Notes: generated by a model from the letters alone, not told the origin. Shown: positions 41,137 through 49,873, numbered from the stretch's first letter. The stretch: 64,000 nt of DNA from Burkholderia sp. USMB20 (GCF_000949135.2 NZ_JTAN02000021.1:682001-746000); one strand, 5' to 3'. Program-made: numbers and translations.

Positions 41137-42363
41137 TCACGGCGAAATCGCCTTGGCCGTCAGCGCACCCTGCGCGGACGACGGAATCAGCAGGTTGACG
41201 ACGCGGCTCCAGCGCACCAGCGACGACGCATCGACGAACACGACGTCGCGACGCTCGAGCGAAAACTGGTCGGCCAGCGCGAACGACGCGGGCGAACTGC
41301 CGTCGAGGTGGTACACCCGCGGGCGGTTGTCCGGGCCACGACGCACGACGAACACCTGGCGCGCGTCCGACGTGTACTGGCTCGCGCCGCCCGTGTCGCC
41401 GAGCGCTTCGCCGAGGCTCATCCGGCCGTCGGTCAGCGTCAGCGTCGCGGGCCGCGACACCTCGCCGAGCACGAACACCTTCGCGTCGCTCGCCGCGCGC
41501 ACGCGCACGAGATCGCCGTCGCGCAGCAGGATGTTCGACGGGTTCACGCCCGCGGCGATCAGCGCCGGCAGGCTCACGTTCACGGTCTTGTCGCCGCGCG
41601 TCACCGAGACCTGCGAGCGATCGGCCGTCGGGGTAAAGCCGCCCGCGCGGTCGATCGCCTCGGGCAACGTCATCGGCATGTCGTTGACGATCTGTAGACC
41701 CGGCGTGCGCACCTCGCCATCGAGATAGACACGCTTGCTGCGATAGGTCTGCACGCGCAGCGCGATCTGCGGCTTGCGCACGTATTCGCCGAGCCGCTTC
41801 GTCAGCAGCGCGCGCGCCTGCGCCTCGGTCAGCCCCGCCACGTGCACGAGGCCGGCATACGCGAACTGCACGTTGCCGTTTGCGTCGACCGTGTAGCCGG
41901 TCGCGACCGAACTGGCACCGACACCGTCGCCGCCCGCCGTCGTCTGCGTCGTCGGCAGGTTCAGTTCGGGGTGGTCCCATACGACGATGCCGAGCACGTC
42001 GCCGGGGCCGATCGTGTACGGCTTCGGCTTGCCGAACAGCTGGCGGATTTCCGCATCGACATCGGGCGGCCGGCTCGCATGCTGCTGCGCGACGAACGCC
42101 GGCGTGATTTCGATCAGCTCCTCGCTCGACACGTTCTGCACACCGTCGAGGCCGCCCGCGCCCGATGCATCGGCGCTCACGCGCGCATTCGCGTCACGGT
42201 CGGCAGGCGCCCGGTACGTCATGCCCGGCGACAACGCACATGCGCTCAATGCGCACGCGGCCGCCACGATCGCCATGCGCGACAGCCACGGTGCGCGACG
42301 GGTGCCGGCCATGCGTGGCTGCAGCGCTCCGTGCGTCGATTCGGGTTGCGTGGTGATTGACAT
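41137..42363 (-). CDS. Wza-type outer-membrane polysaccharide export lipoprotein
   Basis: Forms the outer-membrane channel for EPS. The 408-aa precursor has a signal peptide with lipobox LSAC (lipidated Cys42), then the Poly_export domain (YTIGPGDVLGIVVWDHPELN) and SLBB domains (VYLDGEVRTPGLQIVNDMPMT and KVFVLGEVSRPATLTL). It ends with a short helix-forming region rather than the long amphipathic helix of E. coli Wza. Start at MSITTQ with GGAAGGG seven bases upstream. First gene of the wza-wzc-wzy-acyltransferase run. A possible sigma-54 promoter lies 50-65 bp upstream. Confidence 0.95.
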   Translation of the reverse strand: MSITTQPESTHGALQPRMAGTRRAPWLSRMAIVAAACALSACALSPGMTYRAPADRDANARVSADASGAGGLDGVQNVSSEELIEITPAFVAQQHASRPPDVDAEIRQLFGKPKPYTIGPGDVLGIVVWDHPELNLPTTQTTAGGDGVGASSVATGYTVDANGNVQFAYAGLVHVAGLTEAQARALLTKRLGEYVRKPQIALRVQTYRSKRVYLDGEVRTPGLQIVNDMPMTLPEAIDRAGGFTPTADRSQVSVTRGDKTVNVSLPALIAAGVNPSNILLRDGDLVRVRAASDAKVFVLGEVSRPATLTLTDGRMSLGEALGDTGGASQYTSDARQVFVVRRGPDNRPRVYHLDGSSPASFALADQFSLERRDVVFVDASSLVRWSRVVNLLIPSSAQGALTAKAISP

Positions 42364-42411
42364 CGTGCCCTTCCAAAACTGTGCGGTAACCCGCCGAACG
42401 CGGCGAATTCC

Positions 42412-42427
42412 GGCATTACGCTTGCCG
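42412..42427 (-). promoter_or_regulatory. Candidate sigma-54 (RpoN) promoter of the wza operon
   Basis: On the minus strand CGGCAAG-N4-ATGCC has the obligatory GG (-24) and GC (-12) with correct spacing (compare TGGCACG-N4-TTGCW), though several other positions differ. It would start transcription about 40 nt before the wza ATG. Presence of an RpoN-dependent activator gene at 25.7 kb makes such a promoter expected here. Confidence 0.35.
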
Positions 42428-42490
42428 GCGCGGCTCGCATCGCGGTGCCGCACCTCCCTCTACACCGCACGTCAAACCGTACGATTCGTC

Positions 42491-42910
42491 ATGAACTGCT
42501 CTTCGTCGCTTTCGTTACTCGTCTGCATCGCCTCGGCCGGCATCGTCTGCGCCGTCGATGCGCAGACGTTGCCCGCCGTCCCGGCCGACGCGCCGACGTT
42601 CGCATCGGCGGCGGCGCTCCCGCCCGTACCGTTGCAGCGTTCGGCGCAAGTCGCCGCGACAAGCGACGGCGTCGAACCCGCTGCAGCCGCCTCCGGAGTC
42701 GCGATGTCCGCTTCCGCGCGTCCCATCGCCAGCACCGCCGTCCAGCCCGAAACGCGCGCCCGCGGCGCGCTGCGCCGGCCGCTCGTGCCGGGGCGGCCGC
42801 ATCGCCCGCAAGCGGCCAGTGCACCCGCCGACGACGTATGGCGCAGCGACAGGTTGTATGCGTCGCCCTACGCGAAGTCGCCCTATGAGCAACCGGACGA
42901 TCCGGACTGA
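42491..42910 (+). CDS. Small secreted Ala/Pro-rich protein (139 aa)
   Basis: No recognised family. The start MNCSSSLSLLVCIASAGIVCAVDA has signal-peptide character. The mature part is rich in Ala, Pro and Val, and ends in a polar segment DRLYASPYAKSPYEQPDDPD. It is divergent from wza and lies in the EPS locus, so a role in EPS assembly or as a periplasmic accessory is possible. No clear ribosome site precedes the ATG. The ordered N-terminus and polar C-terminus argue for a real gene, with some doubt. Confidence 0.6.
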   Translation: MNCSSSLSLLVCIASAGIVCAVDAQTLPAVPADAPTFASAAALPPVPLQRSAQVAATSDGVEPAAAASGVAMSASARPIASTAVQPETRARGALRRPLVPGRPHRPQAASAPADDVWRSDRLYASPYAKSPYEQPDDPD

Positions 42911-42920
42911 AGCATCCCGG

Positions 42921-42944
42921 CCGGTCATGCCTCGGCATGACCGG
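42921..42944. terminator. Hairpin between convergent genes
   Basis: CCGGTCATGC-CTCG-GCATGACCGG, a perfect 10-bp stem and 4-nt loop, lies 10 bp after the stop of the small secreted protein gene and before the convergent hydrolase stop (43072). No U-tract follows, so it may terminate weakly or with Rho in both directions. Confidence 0.6.
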
Positions 42945-43071
42945 CGATGCACCGATACGGAATTGGACACCACGGCGAACGGCACGTCTGTGAGGGACCC
43001 CACCGAACGCCGATCTTCATGCGTAGAGGGGATCGCACCCCGATGCGCCGCCGCGTGCGACGCGGCGCGCA

Positions 43072-44928
43072 TCACGACCGGCCAACGGACACGCTCGTGT
43101 ACGATCGCGCGGCCGCTTCGGGTGCGGCCGGATCGGCGACGCGCGCGACCGGCCGGATCGAGTCGCGACCGAGCGCCTGCATGCACCGGTCGATCACGAT
43201 GTCCGTGCCCACCGCGCCGTACACCGCATGGTCGACCTGCGGCTCGAGGTACAGACGCACGTGACGCGAGCACCGGAACGCGCGCTCGATTGCACCGAAG
43301 TGACGCCGGACATCGTCGATACCGGGATCGAGCGCGCCGTACACCAGCGTCGTCCATACGTTGCGCTGCGCAAGCTCGTGCATCACGCCGCGCGGCGTGC
43401 CGATGCCGGGCTTCCAGCCGACGCGTGCTGCAAGCGCCTTCGCCGGCACACTGACCCGCGCGATCGCATTCGCGGCCACCGCCCGCACGATCGGCCGCAG
43501 GTCGCGCCGATCCCGCACGAGGCGCTTCCATTTCTGCCAGTCGCGCACCGACAGCCAGTAACCGCGCACCGAGTTGTTCCGCTGCTTCTGCACTGCCTCG
43601 AGCGAGAGTCCGGCCGGCCACACGAAGCGGGCGAGATTGATCGCGATCACGCCGCCGAGCGACGGCGTCTTCACGGCCGCATGCAACGCCGCATAGGCGC
43701 CGGAACAAATGCCCGCCGCGGCCACCTCGGGGTGACCGAGCGCGCGCAGCCAGTCCGCGGCACCGGCCACGTCGTCGCTCGATCGCGCCGAATACACGAC
43801 GCCAGACTGGTCGTCCAGCGCGGCGGGCCCGCTATCGCCGACGCCATGCACGTCGATCCGCAGTGTCGTCACGCCGGTGCGTGCCAGCGCACGCGCGAGG
43901 CGCACGCTGAAGCGCCCTTCGCCGCTGCGCGGGTTCGTCGACGTGTTCGCGATCACGAGCGCCGGGCCGACCGGATTCGCCGGCCGCGTGTCGGCGGGAC
44001 GGCACAGCACGCCGACGAGCCGGTCCGGACCGACCGCGACGACCTGCTCGGTCATGTCGTGCAGGTCCAGCGCGACGGCCGACTCGCCATTCCACGCCGA
44101 ATCCGTTTGCATCGGGGTTTCGGCGCCAGCCGACATACGCGGCGCGCGTTCGGCGATCCAGTTCGCGAGCGTGTCGATCGCCGCGAGCGGCAAGCGCGAG
44201 CGCGTGCCGTCCAGCATCGTCGTCGGCCATTCGCGGAATGCATCGCTCGCCACGTCCACACCGCGCTCGAACAGCGCTTCGCGCAATGCCGGCCCGTCGC
44301 CCTGATCGGGCTGGATCAGCAGCATCGCGCCAGGCAACGTCGGCGCATCGCGCACGACGTCGCACAGATCGACCGCCTTCAACGCATCGACGAAGTCGTC
44401 GGGAAACCGGTGTCCGAGCACGTTCATGCACGGTTCGTCGCGATGCGCGGCGCGGATCGCGGGCGACGTGATATCGAGCCACTGGCGATGCACGAACGAC
44501 AGCTCGCGCAGGTAGGCGCGACCGCGCACGACCGGCGCCAGCGCCACCAGTGCGTCGACGCGCGGCGCCGGGCGCGGGCCCACGCCCGCGGCGGCCAGCA
44601 TCGCGAACAACGCGCCCGCGCGGATCCCGACGAGCGTCAGCGTGGTTACGCCAACCTGATCGCGCAACAGGTCGATCGCGTCGTGAATGCTGGCGATGCT
44701 CGCGACATACCGACCGGCGTCGCGATCGTCTCCCGCCGAGTCGCCGGTGCACGGGTAGTTGAATCGCAATACCGTGACACCCTCGCGGGCCAGCCGCTCC
44801 GCGATCGCCCGCATGAGCTTGTGCGTCCACGATGCCTCGTGACCCAGCGATTCGCACAGGATCACGCCTTGTGTCGTATGTCCTTCGTGCAGCCACCCCA
44901 CGCAGCTGCCGAACGTTATCGGCTTCAA
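43072..44928 (-). CDS. Tandem alpha/beta hydrolase (exosortase-system-associated hydrolase-like)
   Basis: A 618-aa protein made of two alpha/beta hydrolase domains in one chain. Domain 1 (residues 1-300) has RFNYPCTGDSAGDD and the elbow GIRAGA, with Arg where the nucleophile should be. Domain 2 (from about 320) has RIDVHGVGDSG and GICSGAY, with Cys at the nucleophile position. Both patterns are like the hydrolase 1/2 genes found with exosortases and NRPS clusters. I start at TTG (44928), which has GAGGAG seven bases upstream and removes a family-untypical extension from the ATG at 45024. It is divergent from the flippase gene. No exosortase gene is present. Possible role: EPS-linked esterase or thioesterase. 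Confidence 0.82.
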   Translation of the reverse strand: MKPITFGSCVGWLHEGHTTQGVILCESLGHEASWTHKLMRAIAERLAREGVTVLRFNYPCTGDSAGDDRDAGRYVASIASIHDAIDLLRDQVGVTTLTLVGIRAGALFAMLAAAGVGPRPAPRVDALVALAPVVRGRAYLRELSFVHRQWLDITSPAIRAAHRDEPCMNVLGHRFPDDFVDALKAVDLCDVVRDAPTLPGAMLLIQPDQGDGPALREALFERGVDVASDAFREWPTTMLDGTRSRLPLAAIDTLANWIAERAPRMSAGAETPMQTDSAWNGESAVALDLHDMTEQVVAVGPDRLVGVLCRPADTRPANPVGPALVIANTSTNPRSGEGRFSVRLARALARTGVTTLRIDVHGVGDSGPAALDDQSGVVYSARSSDDVAGAADWLRALGHPEVAAAGICSGAYAALHAAVKTPSLGGVIAINLARFVWPAGLSLEAVQKQRNNSVRGYWLSVRDWQKWKRLVRDRRDLRPIVRAVAANAIARVSVPAKALAARVGWKPGIGTPRGVMHELAQRNVWTTLVYGALDPGIDDVRRHFGAIERAFRCSRHVRLYLEPQVDHAVYGAVGTDIVIDRCMQALGRDSIRPVARVADPAAPEAAARSYTSVSVGRS

Positions 44929-45508
44929 TCGGTACTCCTCGGCTCGGTATTTGTTATCGGATGCGGACACGCGTCCGGCGGCTCCACCGGAATCGGCCAC
45001 TCCACGGTCATGTGACTGCTCCACGACGCACAGCCTTCACGCAACGGACCTCCGCCGCGCCCCTGCGCAACCCGTCCGCCCTTCGCGATGCGTTGTCCTG
45101 CCCCCGCTGCCTGGCGGCGGCAGGTCGCCGGCCCGAGTCATCGTCAAGCCATTTCCTCCGCACACCCAAACAGTCGTTCGATTAGAGCACTCGGCCCGAG
45201 CGCCCTTCGGTGCGCCAGCTTACAAATGCATTCATTACCGTGGCGATACAACGAGGCGCCCGCTGTTCCGATTCGCGCCGCGCGTGTGCGCCTAATCCGC
45301 GAAAGGTAGGCTCGCGAACACAGTCGTCCCGCTCGCCCCGTATCATGACCGCCATGCGATGTGGCCGTGTCCGGCATCGCCGGACGAAACCGGCGCCAGC
45401 CGGAACGGGCCGCGAACCCACGCAGCCGGGTCAGCGCCGACCGGCCGCGCGAGCGCACGGCGGCCCGCACCTCGCCGCCCTGCGACACCCACGGCGCCGA
45501 CCAAGCGA
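44929..45508. promoter_or_regulatory. Divergent promoter region of hydrolase and flippase genes
   Basis: A 580-bp gap with no supportable ORF. It contains copy B of the two-block element (45305-45359), 150 bp before the flippase start, in the same relation as copy A to the GT2 gene. Confidence 0.5.
45305..45359 (+). promoter_or_regulatory. Two-block EPS promoter element, copy B
   Basis: Block 1 GGTAGGCTCGCGAAC (45305-45319) is identical to copy A; block 2 (45339-45359, CGTATCATGACC to CCATGCGA) differs at two positions; both copies have a 19-nt gap of unrelated sequence. TATCAT (45341-45346) is a likely -10 box. Conservation of the blocks and the gap length, but not the gap sequence, is what a protein-bound promoter would show. 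Confidence 0.7.
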
Positions 45509-46768
45509 ATGTCAAACCTCAAGAAGAATTTCCTGCTGCTGCTGACGCTGCAGATTTCGATGTATGCGGTGCCGCTGCTGATCGCACCGTTGCTCACGCA
45601 CGCGCTGGGCCCGGAAGGCTACGGGCAGCTCGCGTTCTCGCTCGCGGTCATCGCGTACCTCACCAACTGCACGAGCTACAGCTTCGACCTGACCGCCACG
45701 CCGCGCATCGCGCTCGCGCGCGACGACCGCGCCGAACGCTCCCGCATCTTCTGGGCGACGCTGTATGCGCAGATCGGCATCGCGGTGATCTGTTTCATCG
45801 TGCTGGTCGGGCTGATCGTGCTGGTCGGCCGCTTTGGCGAAGACCGCGACCTGCTGCTGATCGGCTTCGGGATGGTGGCCGGCGTGGCGTTCACGCCGGG
45901 CTGGTATTTCCAGGGCATGGAGAAGTTGCGCGCGCTGAGCGTGATCCTGTTCGTCGGCCGCATCCTGAGCCTGCCCGCGATGTTCGCGCTCGTGCACAGC
46001 CCCGCGGACATCGACCGCGCGATGATCGTCAACGCGGCCGTCCCGACGCTGTCAGCGCTCGTACTGGCCGTCTATCTGTATGCCCAGCGCGAAATCGACT
46101 TCGTTCGCGTAGGTTTCGCCGACATCGCCGAATCGCTGAAAGGCGGCTGGCAGGTGTTCCTCGCATCGACGTCGATCGCGTTCTATGCGTCGACCAACAC
46201 TGTGCTGCTCGGCTTCGTGTCGGGCAACGTCGCGGCCGGCTACTTCGCCGCCGGCGACAAGCTGATCCGCGCGGCGCTCAGCATGCTCCAGCCGCTGAAG
46301 GCCGCCACCTATCCTCGCATCAGCTATCTGATGCGGCATGCGCGAAACGACGCGTTCTCGTTCCTGCGCAAGCTGTTCGTCGTGCAGGTCGCGATGGTGC
46401 TCGGCATCTCGCTCGCGATCTTCTTCAGCGCGCCGCTCGCCGTGCGCATCCTGTACGGCCCTTCGTACGAACCGACGGTCCAGGTGCTGCGCTGGATGGC
46501 CTTCATTCCATTCATGGCCGGGATGACCGATCTCTTCGGTGTGCAGACGATGCTGCCGCTCGGAATGAAGTCCGAATTCACGCGTGTCCTGATGTCATCG
46601 GGCATTCTGAATATCGTGCTCGTGCCGGTGCTCGCGAAGTACTTCGCCGAACTGGGCGCCGCCGCCGCCGTGCTGACGGCCGAGGCTGCGGTCGCAGCGG
46701 CGCTCGCGACCGTCGTCTATCGTGCCGGGATTCCGCTGCCGGGCAGTCCTGTCGCTCGGCGCGGTTAG
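45509..46768 (+). CDS. Wzx-like flippase (MATE/PST family)
   Basis: A 419-aa membrane protein with about 12 helices of the polysaccharide-transporter (oligosaccharide flippase) family, moving the undecaprenyl-linked repeat unit across the inner membrane. Recognisable parts are MSNLKKNFLLLLTLQISMYA, PLLTHALGPEGYGQLAFSLAV, FTPGWYFQGMEKLRALS and SIAFYASTNTVLLGFVSG. Start at MSNLKKN because residues from the upstream in-frame ATG (45359) are Pro/Arg-rich noise. It is transcribed from the element B region and is the right-hand end of the EPS locus. Confidence 0.93.
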   Translation: MSNLKKNFLLLLTLQISMYAVPLLIAPLLTHALGPEGYGQLAFSLAVIAYLTNCTSYSFDLTATPRIALARDDRAERSRIFWATLYAQIGIAVICFIVLVGLIVLVGRFGEDRDLLLIGFGMVAGVAFTPGWYFQGMEKLRALSVILFVGRILSLPAMFALVHSPADIDRAMIVNAAVPTLSALVLAVYLYAQREIDFVRVGFADIAESLKGGWQVFLASTSIAFYASTNTVLLGFVSGNVAAGYFAAGDKLIRAALSMLQPLKAATYPRISYLMRHARNDAFSFLRKLFVVQVAMVLGISLAIFFSAPLAVRILYGPSYEPTVQVLRWMAFIPFMAGMTDLFGVQTMLPLGMKSEFTRVLMSSGILNIVLVPVLAKYFAELGAAAAVLTAEAAVAAALATVVYRAGIPLPGSPVARRG

Positions 46769-47272
46769 CTGGCGCAGCGTCCGTGCTGCCGGTTTTCCCC
46801 GAGGCGACCGGAATTCGACGGGGTTCCATTCGATGCACACGCAACGACTCCCCCACACGCCCCGTCGCCAGCACCGATCCGCCTCCCCTCGAAACGACCG
46901 CCCGCGGGTACTTCTTACCCTGCTGCACACGCACAATCAGGAACGCTTACCGCCTTTTCCCCGCACCGCACAGCCGCATCGGAAAAAGATCATACGTATC
47001 AGTAGAAACACCGATGCTGTAGTCAAACTACATTCGTACGATTGGCCACTGCAGAGAATCGCTACATCCGATTCAGCAGTGTCGGACGGTCCGCGTCGCC
47101 GTCCGCGTTGTTCGATCGGGCCCAACCGGCCGTAACGATTCCCCGCCTGGCCTGGCATGCCGACGCGCAACCACCCTGCATCGCCAGCCGAATGCGTCCG
47201 GTGCGAATCCACCGGACGTGCGCAGCTCCAGACATCATCCGAACAACCGGCAATACGATCATGGAGAGCAAC
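46769..47272. other. Gene-free stretch with a dyad before the GH3 gene
   Basis: Begins with a weak terminator-like hairpin for the flippase gene (GCAGC-GTCCGT-GCTGC, then CGGTTTT, 46774-46796). It also holds the perfect dyad TGTAGT-CAA-ACTACA (47018-47032). No supportable ORF. Confidence 0.45.
47018..47032. promoter_or_regulatory. Perfect dyad TGTAGT-N3-ACTACA
   Basis: A 6-bp inverted repeat with a 3-nt centre in an AT-richer patch 240 bp before the GH3 glucosidase gene. It looks like a regulator binding site. No regulator gene lies beside it. Confidence 0.4.
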
Positions 47273-49474
47273 ATGCGGGACAAACACTGGCCGGCCGTCG
47301 TGCTGGCAGCGACCCTCTGCACCACCGCCTACGCAGGCAACGCCGATTTCAATTCGCAGGGCGACGCCGCCGACGCATTCGCGTCGTCCGCCGCGCAGCG
47401 GCGCGCCGACCTCCTCGTGCGCAAGATGACGCTCGACGAGAAACTGCAGTTCATCCATTCGCAATACGAAATGTCGAAGGTGCCGAACGGCGGTGCCGGC
47501 TACATCCAGGGCGTGCCGCGGCTCGGCATTCCCGATCTCAACATGGTCGACTCCGCGACCGGCTCCGGCAGCACGTCGCTCGCGAGCACGACCTTCCCCG
47601 CCACGATCGCCGTCGCCGCGAGCTGGGATCGCCGCCTGTCGTACGACTACGGCAAGCAGGTCGCGATCCAGTTGCGCGCGCAAGGGTTCGGCATGGGTCT
47701 CGGCGGCGGCACCAACCTCGCGCGCGAGCCGCGCGGCGGCCGGCTGTTCGAGTATCTCGGCGAGGATCCGCTGCTCGCAGGCGACCTGCTCGCGGAGCGC
47801 ACGCTCGCCACGCAGCGGCAGAAGGTCATCGCGACCATCAAGCACTATGCCGGCAACGAACAGGAGCATGGCCGGATGGGCGGCAACACGCAGATCGACG
47901 AACGCACGCTGCGCGAGCTCTACCTGCTGCCGTTCGAGATCGCCGCGAAGCGCGGGCATCCAGGCAGCGTGATGTGCAGCTACAACCGCCTGAACGGCGC
48001 GTACGCGTGCGAGAACACGCATCTGCTGAACGACGTGCTGAAGAACGAATGGGGCTTCCAGGGCCAGGTGCAATCCGACTGGGGTGCCACGCACAGCACG
48101 GCCGCCGCGATCAACGCCGGGCTCGACGAGGAAGAAGACGTCGGCCCGTCGGTCTACCTGACGCCGGCGGCCGTCAAGCAGGCGATCGCGAACGGCTCGG
48201 TATCGACCGCGCGCCTCGACGACATGGTGCGCCGCAAGCTCGCGGTGATGATCCGCGTCGGCGTGATGGACGATCCGGCCAAGGGCGGCGGTACGATCGA
48301 TTTCGCGGCCGCGAACCGGTTCGCGCAGAGCGTCGCCGAACAGTCGATCGTACTGCTGAAGAACGACGGCAACCAGTTGCCGTTGGCGGCCGCGGCCTTG
48401 TCGCGCATCGCGGTGATCGGCGGCCACGCCGACGCGGCCGTGCTGTCGGGCGGCGGCTCGGGCAACACGCGCGATCCGGTCACCGGTTCGTTCGCGGGCT
48501 GCGGCGGCCTGACGTTCGGGGCGTCGACCGGCTGCAGCTGGTGGCGCAATCCGTGGCTCAAGGTCGACGTGCCGATCGTCGCGGCGATCCGCGCGCTCGC
48601 GCCGGCGGCACAGGTCACGTTCGCGGGCAACAGCGACCAGCAGTCGCCGTTCCGCGCGTACACGCAGCAGGAAATCGACCAGGCCGCGGCGCTCGCGGGC
48701 CGCTCGGACGTCGCGATCGTCGTGGTCGCGCAGCCGGCCGGCGAGGATTTCGGCGATCTGCAAAGCCTGAGTCTCGCGAATCCGTCGAATCAGGATGCGC
48801 TCGTCGAAGCGGTCGCGCGGGCGAACCCGCACACGATCGTCGTCGTCCAGAGCGGCAATCCGGTGCTGATGCCGTGGAAGGACAACGTGTCGGCAATCGT
48901 CGAGGCGTGGTATCCGGGCGAAGGCGGCGGCAAGGCTATCGCGAACGTGCTGTTCGGCGCGGTCAACCCGTCCGGCAAGCTGCCCGTCACGTTCCCGGCG
49001 CGCGACCAGGACACGCCGACGTGGGGGCAAGGCGGCGCGTTCGACAACGACCCCGTCTACGCGGAGAAGCTGAACATGGGCTACCGCTGGTACGACGCGC
49101 GCAACATCAAGCCGATGTTCGAATTCGGCCACGGGCTGTCGTACACGCACTTCGCGTATTCCGGGTTGTCGGTGTCGCGGCAACGGGACGGCTCGCTGAG
49201 CGTCGCGTTTACCGTACGCAACGACGGCCGCGTCGCCGGCGCGGAAACGCCGCAGGTCTATCTCGGCGTGCCGTACAAGGACGAGCCGCCGAAGCGGCTG
49301 GTCGGCTGGGAAAAGATCCGGCTGAACCCGGGCGAGGCACGGCATGTCCGCGTGACCGTGTCGCCGCGGATGCAGAGCGTGTGGGATACGTCGCGCAATG
49401 GCTGGAAGGTCGTGCCGGGCGGGACGGTGTATGTCGGCGCGTCGTCGCGCGATATCCGGCTGCAGGGTAGCTAG
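47273..49474 (+). CDS. Secreted GH3 beta-glucosidase
   Basis: A 733-aa exported family 3 glycosidase that releases glucose (or a related sugar) from beta-glucosides. MRDKHWPAVVLAATLCTTAYAGN is the signal peptide. The N-terminal barrel has KVIATIKHYAGNEQEHGR and the catalytic nucleophile Asp in VQSDWGATHS (about 269). The second sandwich domain starts NRFAQSVAEQSIVLLKNDG, and a fibronectin-III-like domain ends the protein (FEFGHGLSYTHFAYSGL). I prefer the ATG at 47273, since GGAG lies six bases before it; the ATG at 47261 is in frame. Being next to the EPS locus it might trim EPS, but it is transcribed separately. Confidence 0.93.
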   Translation: MRDKHWPAVVLAATLCTTAYAGNADFNSQGDAADAFASSAAQRRADLLVRKMTLDEKLQFIHSQYEMSKVPNGGAGYIQGVPRLGIPDLNMVDSATGSGSTSLASTTFPATIAVAASWDRRLSYDYGKQVAIQLRAQGFGMGLGGGTNLAREPRGGRLFEYLGEDPLLAGDLLAERTLATQRQKVIATIKHYAGNEQEHGRMGGNTQIDERTLRELYLLPFEIAAKRGHPGSVMCSYNRLNGAYACENTHLLNDVLKNEWGFQGQVQSDWGATHSTAAAINAGLDEEEDVGPSVYLTPAAVKQAIANGSVSTARLDDMVRRKLAVMIRVGVMDDPAKGGGTIDFAAANRFAQSVAEQSIVLLKNDGNQLPLAAAALSRIAVIGGHADAAVLSGGGSGNTRDPVTGSFAGCGGLTFGASTGCSWWRNPWLKVDVPIVAAIRALAPAAQVTFAGNSDQQSPFRAYTQQEIDQAAALAGRSDVAIVVVAQPAGEDFGDLQSLSLANPSNQDALVEAVARANPHTIVVVQSGNPVLMPWKDNVSAIVEAWYPGEGGGKAIANVLFGAVNPSGKLPVTFPARDQDTPTWGQGGAFDNDPVYAEKLNMGYRWYDARNIKPMFEFGHGLSYTHFAYSGLSVSRQRDGSLSVAFTVRNDGRVAGAETPQVYLGVPYKDEPPKRLVGWEKIRLNPGEARHVRVTVSPRMQSVWDTSRNGWKVVPGGTVYVGASSRDIRLQGS

Positions 49475-49873
49475 GCAGCCGGCCTGACGATGCCGGTGTC
49501 GGGTGGAACGCCGCCCGGCACCCGCGGACAACACGTCGATTCGTGCGATGAATGAGGCGCCACCGGCCGGCAAACAATGCGCAATCGCGGTGTTTCGTTC
49601 GCATTGTCGACCAGGTGTCGGCAATGCGTGCGCGATGCGCACATGAATGAAAACCGGGAATGCCATCGATGCCCGGATTGACTTGCTCGTGCGATCCGTT
49701 CGGGTAGGATGTGAACGTGCGATTTACCGGACTTCGTACCGGCCGCCCACCGCACGAATGTGATAGCGTAGTGAAGCCGCAGCACGGTCTCGTCGCCGAT
49801 GTTTGGGGTAGAACATGTCGGCAGGTCCGCGGGCGCGCTTCGTCGTCAGTCGTCATTGCAAAGGAGTTCTCCT
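49475..49873. promoter_or_regulatory. Leader of the pqq operon
   Basis: Starts with a hairpin after the GH3 stop (GGTGTCGGG / CCCGGCACC, 49495-49522, no U-tract). The right part contains the pqqA promoter, which I could not fix; a weak TTGCTC/TAGGAT pair lies at 49683-49710. The pqqA ribosome site is within AGGA-GTTC-TCCT (49862-49873). Confidence 0.45.

Noticed and set aside
45321-45382. Sigma-54 -24/-12 sites in the element B region
   Set aside because: The best match (TGGCCGTGTCCGGC) has GG-to-GC spacing one base too short.
49702-49715. GGTAGGATGTGAAC as another copy of EPS block 1 before pqqA
   Set aside because: One base shorter than the block, no matching second block or -10 at the right distance.
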